Positions 56,074 to 64,000 of a DNA stretch of 64,000 nt are shown here, one piece after another (the first letter of the stretch is position 1; each line of letters begins with the position of its first letter). The notes below the pieces were generated by a model. That model had not been told where the DNA came from, made no database searches, and was given only the letters and a program-made list of their open reading frames with translations. The stretch is from positions 7,880,501-7,944,500 of the forward strand of contig OY855906.1 in the NCBI GenBank assembly GCA_963693305.1. The letters run 5' to 3'. Source of the stretch: Meandrina meandrites. Its lineage: Eukaryota > Cnidaria > Anthozoa > Scleractinia > Meandrinidae. The position numbers and the translations under genes are program-made.

Positions 56074-56325
56074 ATGCCCATACAACTAGTTTTGGGGCGG
56101 TTGGTAAGTACGCATATGCTTTTATGTTCTTTTGTTTTTTCTGTCTTTTTTGATTTTTTCATTCACGCCCTTTTCAGTAGTATGTTTGTCGCTTTGTATG
56201 TGTGCAAATTCTCCAGATGCTTAATTTTGCTTAAACTACCCATTGTTTCCTTCTCTTTTCGGCTTTCACTTATCTATTGTTTTATAGCTTGCTTTTCAAT
56301 GGTTCCAATTGGGATTCATGGCTAA
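56074..56325 (+). CDS. Small hydrophobic ORF overlapping the ORF2 start (speculative)
   Basis: An ATG-initiated 83-codon frame in the ORF1-ORF2 spacer. It encodes a very hydrophobic, Phe/Leu/Ser/Cys-rich product with two or three possible membrane segments. Its stop codon overlaps the ORF2 start as ATGGCTAA, so ribosomes ending here could restart on ORF2. The T-rich spacer would give hydrophobic codons by chance, so this may be no gene. Confidence 0.25.
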   Translation: MPIQLVLGRLVSTHMLLCSFVFSVFFDFFIHALFSSMFVALYVCKFSRCLILLKLPIVSFSFRLSLIYCFIACFSMVPIGIHG

Positions 56326-59300
56326 TTACAATTTTAACCTATTGTCTCTAAATGCTCGAGGGATTCGCGACCATTTCAAAAGAAAATCTATTTTTACATG
56401 GGTTAAACAGCACAATGCCGATATAGTTTTTTTACAAGAAACCTACAGTACTCCAGACATTGAAAACGAATGGAAGTTTCAGTGGCAAGGTAAAATGTTG
56501 TTTGCTCACGGTACCAATCATAGCAGAGGCGTGCTAATCCTTTTCAATAGCGAGCTTCAGTTCGAAATTAAAAATCAGCATATTGACACCGAAGGCAGGT
56601 ACATTCTTGTCGAAGCAACCATCCAAGATTCGCCTTTCCTGTTAGTAAACCTATATGCACCCACTAAAAGTCGTGAACAATGCAAATTTTTCGAGGATGT
56701 TAAATCCGCGTTGGATGAGCTGGATGTAGATCCAGATTGTGAGATAATTATCGGCGGCGATTTCAATACTCACCTCAATCCTACGCTAGATAATCTCGGG
56801 GGAAGAATTGAAACGAAACCTTCAGTGCGAAAAATTGAAGAACTTATGATGGCTTATGATCTTATTGATATTTGGCGCATACATCACCCCGACAAAAAGA
56901 GCTTTACTTGGACTCAGAAGAAGCCTTTTATCAGACGCCGGCTAGACTACTGGCTCATAAGTAGTGCAACTCAAGACGATGTATCCAAAACTGAGATTAT
57001 TCCTGCCATCAAGTCAGACCATTCAGCGGTTACCCTGCTTCTTAATAGTTTAGACAAACAACCCCATGGTCCGTCCTACTGGAGATTCAATTCCAGTTTA
57101 TTGGAAGATTCCCCCTACATTGAACGTATCTCCTTAAAATATTCTGAATGGCTCGACGAATTTAAAGAAGTTGCTGACAAACGAGTTTTGTGGGATTTAG
57201 TTAAATATAGAATAAGATCTTTTACTATCAAATACAGCAAAGAAAAAGCCAAAGAACGCAGAGCACACCTTGCTGAAGCGGAGAAGAAAGTCAAGAGATG
57301 TGAATTGATCTGTGATAACGACCCCTCACCAAACAATGTAAACGACCTCGAAGCTGCAAAACACGAATATGATCTTCTCCATGACTATATCGTGCGTGGC
57401 TGCATTGTGCGTTCTAGAATCAATTGGTATGAGAATGGCGAGAAAAACTCAAAATATTTTTTAAATTTGGAAAAAACAAGGCGCGGTAAAACTGCTGTAC
57501 GTCGACTTTATGACTCCGCAGGAAAAATTACAGTCAATCCCAAATTTATAATTAACGAGCTCAGAGACTATTATCAAGAATTATACAGCAACCATGACTT
57601 CGAAGAAGGCGAAGAATTTGCTTCGGACTTTTTAGAAAATTCTAACATACCCACTTTAAGCAACAATTCGATGATGATTTGTGAAGGATTGCTTACGTGC
57701 GCTGAATGTTTCGAAGCGCTGAAAAAATTTCCCAACGGCAAAACCCCCGGTAAAGACGGACTAACGGCTGAATTCTATAAAACTTTCTGGAATTTATTAG
57801 GTCAGCAGCTTACAGACTCCCTGAACTATTCTTTTGAGCACGGCGAACTATCAACTTCACAAAAGCAAGCCATTATTAAATTAATCGACAAAAAAGACAG
57901 GGACAGAAGGTACATCAAAAATTGGAGACCAATCTCTCTCCTTAATGTTGATATGAAAATTGCCTCAAAAGCTCTCGCTCTACGCTTAGAGAAAATTTTA
58001 CCAGAGATAATACAGGCTGACCAATATGCATATGTTAAAGGCAGAACGATCTTCGACGCTATCCGCACCATTGACGATATCATGGAGTTTACTAAAATTC
58101 AACAGCCGTCTGGTCTAATGGTTGCTTTTGATTTCGAGAAAGCTTTTGACTCGCTAAGCTGGTCTTTCTTATTCAGAGCCTTGCAATCTTTCAACTTCGG
58201 TGAATCGTTTATTCGTTGGGTTACTGTACTCTACTGTAACATATCGAGTTGTGTCTTAAACAACGGTTTTTCTTCTCAGCTTTTTGACGTTCGAAGGGGT
58301 GTCAGACAGGGTGATCCTTTGTCGGCATACCTCTTCATCATTGCTCTTGAAGTATTGCTTGTTAAAATCAGAAGTGACGATGGTATAAAAGGTATCGTCG
58401 TTGATAAAGAAATCAAACTTGCAGCTTTTGCCGATGATTTAACAACGTTTTTACACGACGTCAATTCCCTCGAAAATCTTTCCGCGACTCTTCATAGATT
58501 TGGAATATGTTCCGGCTTAAAGCTCAATGCGGAAAAAACTGAAGCTCTATGGTTAGGAACTTGCCACGATAGTGACCAACCCCCTCTCGCTGGCATTGAC
58601 AAAGTTAATAAACCAATTAAAATTTTGGGCGTTCATTTTACTTACGATTTGAAGAAGAAACAAGAGCTCAACTATGATGACACTTTAAGAGCGCTTTCTG
58701 AGACTCTGGCAGGATGGAAATGGCGAAACTTGACTCTATATGGCAAAATTCAGGTCGTAAAGACATTTGTAATACCAAAATTCATGTCTCGTGCATCACT
58801 CCTGTGCTCCACGAAAAAAATAATCAAAGAGCTTAACTCCATTATCTACAGATTTATCTGGAAAGGATGTGACAAAATTAAACGCTTAGCACTAATCAGT
58901 GATTATAAAAATGGTGGTCTGAGAATGCCTCATATTAAAACTCTTATTGATACCCAACGCATTATTTGTCTTAAAAAATACATTGAGGATTACGATAGCC
59001 CATGGAAACACGTTCTTTCGTTCTTTCTTAAGGACTACGGCGGAAAATTCTTCTTATACTGCAATTTCAATTCCGCCGACCTACCAGACCATCTTCCCAG
59101 CTTTTACAGGGAATGTCTTAATGTCTGGTCCAAATTAACGGCCAAACCTGTTAAGTGTCGTGACGAAGTCTTGAAACAAATCTTGTGGAACAATCAATTC
59201 GTACGCATTAACGGCAAACCCGTTTTCTATAAAAGACTATTCTCAAAAGGTATCATTTTCATTTCTGACATTCTGACCAATTATGGCAAGTTAAAGCCTT

Positions 59301-60091
59301 GGCCCTCTTTTGTGGCTTCTGGGCTTACGTTTATAGATTTTTTCTCACTTCTGGGTATTTTTGACTCCCTTCCTTCTCCATGGAGAGACTTAATTAATTC
59401 GAATGAGATTCCTACCGCATCTCACGGCCCACCTGTAATGCAGCATACTCTCTGTTTAAATGGTAAAAGCTTTTCGCTTGATTTGATTAGCTCGAAAAAA
59501 CTATACTGGGAGTTGGTAGAAACGATTCAAGTCCACCCTTCCACACGACAAAAATATACAACATTATTTAACAATCATGACTTAGATTGGGAAACAATTT
59601 ATTTAATTCCACATGTTGTTACAATCGACACTAATACAAGAATTTTTCAATACAAAATTCTCAATCGGATATTGTACACCAATAAATCTCTATACAAAAT
59701 GAAAATAGTCAGCTCTCCACTTTGTACTTTTTGTCATGCGTCAGAGGAATCTCTCGAGCATCTTTTTTGTTATTGCAAACATAGCATAGTCTTTTGGAAG
59801 TTAGTTGTTCTCTGGCTGAAATCCATAGACATAGATATTGATTTTTTAAATGATTACGATATAATTTTTGGCCTTGTTCAAAAGAATCTCAATTGGACCC
59901 TTCTAAATCATATTATTATTATTGGTAAACAGGTTATTTATGCCAACCGGCTTAAAAATATTTTGCCCTTTTTACCTCAAGCCATCACAAAAATAAAGTA
60001 TATTGAATCCATCGAACGTTCGATTGCCCTAAAAAATAACAAACTGAAATCTCACGATGAAAAGTGGAAGCCTATTATCAACTTTCTATAA
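56318..60091 (+). CDS. L1-like ORF2: endonuclease, reverse transcriptase, C-terminal zinc knuckle
   Basis: 1257 residues from the ATG at 56318; an in-frame TTG three codons earlier is not a likely start. The APE-type endonuclease spans about 1-240 with LNARG near 12, LQET near 43, GGDFN (D148) and SDHSAV (D234, H235). Reverse transcriptase at about 480-800: KNWRPISLLN, FDFEKAFDSLSW, GVRQGDPLSAYLF and FADD at 704-707 (L1-type Phe rather than Tyr). The C-terminal C1136-x2-C1139, H1148 and C1151 or C1153 match the zf-RVT/L1 cysteine motif. It nicks target DNA and primes cDNA synthesis (target-primed reverse transcription). No stops, frameshifts or missing catalytic residues were found. Confidence 0.93.
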   Translation: MANYNFNLLSLNARGIRDHFKRKSIFTWVKQHNADIVFLQETYSTPDIENEWKFQWQGKMLFAHGTNHSRGVLILFNSELQFEIKNQHIDTEGRYILVEATIQDSPFLLVNLYAPTKSREQCKFFEDVKSALDELDVDPDCEIIIGGDFNTHLNPTLDNLGGRIETKPSVRKIEELMMAYDLIDIWRIHHPDKKSFTWTQKKPFIRRRLDYWLISSATQDDVSKTEIIPAIKSDHSAVTLLLNSLDKQPHGPSYWRFNSSLLEDSPYIERISLKYSEWLDEFKEVADKRVLWDLVKYRIRSFTIKYSKEKAKERRAHLAEAEKKVKRCELICDNDPSPNNVNDLEAAKHEYDLLHDYIVRGCIVRSRINWYENGEKNSKYFLNLEKTRRGKTAVRRLYDSAGKITVNPKFIINELRDYYQELYSNHDFEEGEEFASDFLENSNIPTLSNNSMMICEGLLTCAECFEALKKFPNGKTPGKDGLTAEFYKTFWNLLGQQLTDSLNYSFEHGELSTSQKQAIIKLIDKKDRDRRYIKNWRPISLLNVDMKIASKALALRLEKILPEIIQADQYAYVKGRTIFDAIRTIDDIMEFTKIQQPSGLMVAFDFEKAFDSLSWSFLFRALQSFNFGESFIRWVTVLYCNISSCVLNNGFSSQLFDVRRGVRQGDPLSAYLFIIALEVLLVKIRSDDGIKGIVVDKEIKLAAFADDLTTFLHDVNSLENLSATLHRFGICSGLKLNAEKTEALWLGTCHDSDQPPLAGIDKVNKPIKILGVHFTYDLKKKQELNYDDTLRALSETLAGWKWRNLTLYGKIQVVKTFVIPKFMSRASLLCSTKKIIKELNSIIYRFIWKGCDKIKRLALISDYKNGGLRMPHIKTLIDTQRIICLKKYIEDYDSPWKHVLSFFLKDYGGKFFLYCNFNSADLPDHLPSFYRECLNVWSKLTAKPVKCRDEVLKQILWNNQFVRINGKPVFYKRLFSKGIIFISDILTNYGKLKPWPSFVASGLTFIDFFSLLGIFDSLPSPWRDLINSNEIPTASHGPPVMQHTLCLNGKSFSLDLISSKKLYWELVETIQVHPSTRQKYTTLFNNHDLDWETIYLIPHVVTIDTNTRIFQYKILNRILYTNKSLYKMKIVSSPLCTFCHASEESLEHLFCYCKHSIVFWKLVVLWLKSIDIDIDFLNDYDIIFGLVQKNLNWTLLNHIIIIGKQVIYANRLKNILPFLPQAITKIKYIESIERSIALKNNKLKSHDEKWKPIINFL

Positions 60092-60287
60092 TGTAATTTA
60101 TAAGATTATTAAGTCTTTTGGAGAGTGTATTAAGTTTTTTACACGTACCGTAATTTGCCTGTAACGTGTAGCGTAAGTAACGTAGTACGTTTTGTGCAAG
60201 ATAATGCAATGTAATGTAATGTCAGTAAAGGTTTTTTAATGTAATGTATAATGTAATGTAGTGTAATGTAAGTAATGTTGAGCATTA

Positions 60288-60310
60288 AATAAAAAAAAAA
60301 AAAAAAAAAA
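60288..60310 (+). terminator. L1 polyadenylation signal and poly(A) tail
   Basis: AATAAA at 60288-60293 runs directly into about 20 A residues, followed by the right copy of the 12-bp target duplication. The short pure tail agrees with a recent insertion. Confidence 0.85.
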
Positions 60311-60322
60311 ATCTAGTTTTGC

Positions 60323-60742
60323 GAATGTGCTGATTAATAAAAGCTATTTTTGTTTTTGCAGTATTATAGATTAGGGGAGTAAAGAGGCTCTATCTCCTTT
60401 TCCTGCGGCTTTCTACTAAGAAACTAAGCGAAAGGTCAGATCCAACCAGTCAGAAAGACACTGCACCCGTCTACGCCTTTTGCTTTTAAATTTTAGCAAA
60501 CGGTGTGTATATTTAAAAGTCAGGATGCATGAAAACCATACCAAAGAATGATAACTGCTGACTAATAGACACGAATATGATTTGGCACAAATACTTTACT
60601 GTGAGGTACAAGCCGATTTTGTCCGCTCAGACCACCTGGGTAATTTGCATCATAATATGAAGACCATCATGGCGGCTATCGTGAATACGGTCTACTGCTG
60701 AAAACAGTGCTATACGAGACCTTTTCTTGCGGGCTCATCTCA
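60323..60742. other. NOTUM 3' flank or 3' UTR, no further gene
   Basis: 420 bp between the L1 target duplication and the NOTUM stop. No minus-strand AATAAA was recognised here, so the NOTUM 3' UTR may end within or beyond the L1, or use a variant signal. Nothing else is seen. Confidence 0.5.
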
Positions 60743-63700
60743 TTAAGTCGATCGTGAAGGCAAAGTCCTGTCAGATCTGTCAGGTTTCTGTTTGATTGAC
60801 ACGCCATTAGAACGCGGTACCTTTCTTGGCATTTTGTCGTGTTCTCTGCGACACGCTTCGTCGCAATCCGGTGAATGGCATTTGTTTTCAATGAGCGGCT
60901 TGCAGTTGGCCGAGCCATCGCCGGAGGACTGGTACCAATCGTCGAGAGCATCGTTAAGGTTCTTGCCACCGATCTTGACTTTCAGCCAATAACTGTGAAA
61001 AAGCAACAAAATGTTTACTAAGTAAATATTTAACGTCTGTCTTGTGGTCTGGTGGGCGTTTCTCTAAATTCCCGAAGGCATTTCGGGCCCGAAAAGCTAG
61101 TTGGCTGCAGAATGTTTACCAACGGAGATTCAGTTTTTATCAATTTTAAAGGAGCTCTGTCACAGGGATTTCGCAGATTTTTGGTCTAAACTGTTCTGAA
61201 ATTAGTGGTATGCAACTTAAACATGAAAATCATTACCTTTGAACATCTAAAGGAAGATATAACCTTAATATGTGGATAGAAATCTAACTACGGCTATAAA
61301 TATTGATTTTTTTTGTAGATGTGTGGAACGACTTGAAAAGTTTAGCTAAACTTTTCAAGTTGTAATCCATTTCCATGGTAGCCATCTGCAGCTAAAGACG
61401 ATTGCTAACAGTTTCGGTGCTCTAATACAGCAATTGTTAATAAAAATGGACTATTATTTTTTGGTTTCCTTTGACACAAATATACATTTTGGCTTTTCAA
61501 AAATCTGTTAAAATCCGTGACAAAGCCCCTTTAAAAGTGCGCAGTGAAACCTTAAATTTCTAAATCGTCAAGCGCTGTCTTTTTGCCTGAAACTTTAATG
61601 CCATTTGATATAAGGTGATGTTTTGGCTTATAAAATAAAGCTCTCAGGCCCGAAATGGCTTCGGGACATTTGAGAAACGAATGCTGGCCCGGATTAACGT
61701 GTTGTGCTACTCGGCAATGGCTCTCTCCACCCAGGAGTATAAATGGATAGCCGCGAAATGTTTATAAAACCAGGTAAAATGCTCGGGATCAACTGCAATG
61801 GGTTAGCGTCCCATCGAGTGAAGTAGCAGTATTCCTGATCGCTTCATGTTACAGAAACCGGGATAAGCTCCTTGAATCGTCTTCACTGTGCTGAAGACAT
61901 ACGAAGATGATTTCGAACTCCTCATGTTTTGTCTATGGGCCCAAAAACGGATAAGAAAGGGGCTTGGTGCCTCTCTATGTTTTACATTAGTGCGCATTTA
62001 AACGCTCCAAAAACTGCTATCTTCATATTAAGCCTGTGGTAAACCAATCTTCTTTTCCCTCCCGATATACTGTACAGATCTCTTTTGTTTCCCACATTGA
62101 CACCTATTTATAGAATGCCAATAGTATAAGAAGTAAGAAACGAAAAGACGAAGAGCATACTTACTCCTCTTGCGAGAGAATTGTGTGAGAATAACACGAC
62201 GGGGCAAACACAGCACTGCAACAAAAAATTAGAACAACTTTTTGAAAAGTCGTAAAACAATTCTTCGCTAATGTAAATCGGAAATAATATCAATTGAGCT
62301 TGCTATTTCGGGATAATAAAAAAAAGCTACGAAAAGACGAAAAGACTAGACTGCCTGCAGTCCCTTTCTTTTCCCAGCGTGCGACGCGAGCATAATTTTA
62401 ATTTTTCAGGTCGCACGTAGGGTTTGAGGAACAAACCCGACTGTGCGCAGTCTACGAAAAGGCGAGAGACACATTCAAAACAAATTCGGAAGCGCCATGA
62501 CACACACCCTTCACCAGCAAGGTTTTAGCACTCTACAATTCACGATGTTCCATCTTCGAACCACATTAAACTTTATTGGTGTTTCTCCTTTGCATTTCAA
62601 GCCCCAAACAGGTAATTTTACTATTCAAAACACAAGACTTCCATGAATTTATTGTACATTCATTCAGGACGAAAACCTTCCTTTCTAGGCCCCTAGAGTT
62701 CTCTAAATTATGGGCAGAAAACAGTTTCTGATTGGTCTATTTCCCTGTAGAACAAGGATAACCAAAAACTCTCCTCAGAGAGAGGGAACGTAATTTGTCA
62801 CCTTGGGCTTTCTTCTTGTGGCCGAGCGCAACCGGATGTCTGGGGTACATAACTGCGCCGATGACGAAACTCGAGCGATTTCGAGCGATTTTTTTCTCCT
62901 TGAACGATAGTCAAAGTAGTATAATTAATGATTATGAAGATGATAATGATAATGATAACGATGGACTCCTCTCCAACGTGGACGAAAACTTACCAAGCTA
63001 AGGATTTAGTGCGATTGAATGACTCTTTCACTCTTTTCCCAATTTGGAGAGCGATGATTTTCATCATGTCGTCAGGTAGCTTTTTAAACTTTCCTGACAC
63101 AGCCCAGTCTAACTGTGCTTGGTCATACAACCACTGGAACACGAACAACGGGCCTGTTAAAATTTAAAGACATCACTCTGGTTATATACTGATGAAAGCT
63201 GAGCAGTGATCGGTCAAGTGACCTCAGTTTATACAAAACTATCAGGGTCGAGTAGCAGCTCTCGCAAAGGGAAGGAGAGGAGAGGAGAGGAGAGGAAAGA
63301 AAATAAACTTTCTGCTGACTCTACAGAAACATCGAGCGCAGATTATGTTAAGTATAATTATGCAAACTGAGGAGACGCTACAGCTGAACATAGAAATTGC
63401 CTTGTATTCGCGCCAAATTGGGGACTGACATGCACGAGGTATTCACACTCTCAGGCCAATTATTCTGAGAGCATTTCGAACCAATTTAGGAAAGGAGAAG
63501 TTTTCTTTAGCAATATAAATGCTATATATATGCAATATAATCATAGCAACTTACTGTGTTTCGGTGATTTACTGTCTGTGCGATAGACGTTCTCTGCAAA
63601 ATAGCACTTCCACTTTTTTGTAGGATATCTTCTTGCGCAATCGTCCGGAACAACACCTCGCCAATATCTAAAATGGAGGAAGCAAACTTGATGCCCTCAA

Positions 63701-64000
63701 GCAAGACGAAACCTTAACTAAGATGTCTTGTAGAACGGTTAGCCGGTCGTTCTATGATTTTTTAAAATAAAATAAACTAAATCACTGACGAGATTTTTTC
63801 GTGAGAAGAGCGGAAGAAGTGAACAAATCTGGAATCTGGAGAGCCCCAGCAATTAAGCCTATCAGCTGACAGGTCAAGTGTCTACTTACGCCATTCCCTG
63901 CTTGATTATGTTGTTTTCCTGAGCTGGCAGACAATTCTTGCTGTCTCCCTGGCAAGCAGGAATGTCTAAGTACCATCCAGAATCGGCCAGGCCTCGGACA
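60743..64000 (-). CDS. NOTUM: NOTUM palmitoleoyl-protein carboxylesterase, last five exons (partial)
   Basis: Minus-strand exons: 64000-63890 (continues beyond the window), 63667-63555, 63153-62994, 62215-62165, 60992-60743; 227 residues plus TAA. Junctions are GT-AG and phases match throughout. The fragment opens VRGLADSGWYLD, whose Asp is the catalytic acid of the Ser-Asp-His triad in this family. AYWRGVVPDDC, KWKCYF, PLFVFQWLYDQAQL follow, then FAPSCYSHTIL with the catalytic His, and YWLKVKIGGKNLNDALDDWY. The catalytic Ser exon lies outside the window. NOTUM is a secreted hydrolase that removes the palmitoleate from Wnt and so blocks signalling; in cnidarians this bears on oral-aboral patterning (inference). 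The conserved cysteines fit the disulfide-rich secreted fold. The last intron carries a TTAA MITE and a SINE fragment; an intact L1 sits 420 bp past the stop. Confidence 0.93.
61146..61534. mobile_element. TTAA-flanked MITE, copy 2, in the last NOTUM intron
   Basis: Body at 61150-61530 between TTAAs, ends AGGAGCTCTGTCAC and GTGACAAAGCCCCT. It follows 28156-28518 along its length in the same orientation, with an extra AGTTTAGCTAAACTTTTCAA palindromic segment near 61338-61360. No ORF. Confidence 0.8.
61700..61880 (+). repeat. SINE fragment in the last NOTUM intron
   Basis: Body blocks of the SINE family in plus orientation: CCACCCAGGAGTATAAATGG, AACTGCAATGGGTTAGCGTC, GATCGCTTCATGTTACAGAA and ACCGGGATAAGCTCC. 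More diverged than the intron 18 copy of CDC5L and lacking the tRNA-like head. Confidence 0.65.
63272..63296. repeat. (GGAGA)n microsatellite in a NOTUM intron
   Basis: Five GGAGA units in the intron between exons 63667-63555 and 63153-62994. Low complexity only. Confidence 0.85.

Larger units (their letters stand above)
54843..60322 (+). mobile_element. Full-length L1/Tx1-like retrotransposon with 12-bp target-site duplication
   Basis: ATCTAGTTTTGC at 54843-54854 is repeated exactly at 60311-60322, directly after a poly(A) tail. The element body (54855-60310) holds a 73-bp leader to the first ORF1 ATG, ORF1, a 511-bp spacer, ORF2, a 3' UTR with (TAATG)n-like runs, an AATAAA at 60288-60293 and the tail. 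Both ORFs are open throughout and the duplication is perfect, which suggests recent insertion. The insertion is antisense to NOTUM, whose stop lies 420 bp further right. Confidence 0.93.

Overview
The window looks like nuclear DNA of a cnidarian, most likely an anthozoan such as a stony coral. It is AT-rich, has small GT-AG introns, carries animal genes (CDC5L, MRPL19, NOTUM, a rhodopsin-class GPCR), and is full of short inverted-repeat elements, tRNA-derived SINEs and intact LINEs of the kind common in corals. The organism call is an inference; no species marker was seen.

Layout. About 1-26 kb is gene-poor: one intronless GPCR on the minus strand (2487-3497), then long stretches with no recognisable gene but several structured repeats, notably TTAA-flanked MITEs at 11.9-12.6 and 21.5-23.0 kb. 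MRPL19 (mitochondrial ribosomal protein bL19m) runs on the minus strand from 31807 to 26044 in four exons. CDC5L (Prp19/NTC spliceosome component) runs on the plus strand from 32262 to 52440 in 22 exons. The two start codons are 454 bp apart, head to head, so they probably share a bidirectional promoter. The last five exons of NOTUM (Wnt carboxylesterase) lie on the minus strand from the right edge down to 60743.

Mobile DNA. Two LINEs appear complete or nearly so. A CR1/L2-like element with one 1158-codon ORF sits in CDC5L intron 16, in sense orientation, and carries a 2A-like motif ahead of its PHD finger. An L1/Tx1-like element with ORF1 and ORF2 at 54855-60310 is flanked by a perfect 12-bp target-site duplication and lies just past the NOTUM stop. 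MRPL19 intron 1 holds a nest: an outer element with a 9-bp duplication, a foldback element inside it with its own 9-bp duplication, and an LTR-like segment in the foldback loop.

The four host genes show no sign of a shared pathway beyond the MRPL19/CDC5L promoter. Exon coordinates were set by hand from splice sites, reading-frame continuity and recalled similarity to the vertebrate proteins. No alignment or database search was run.
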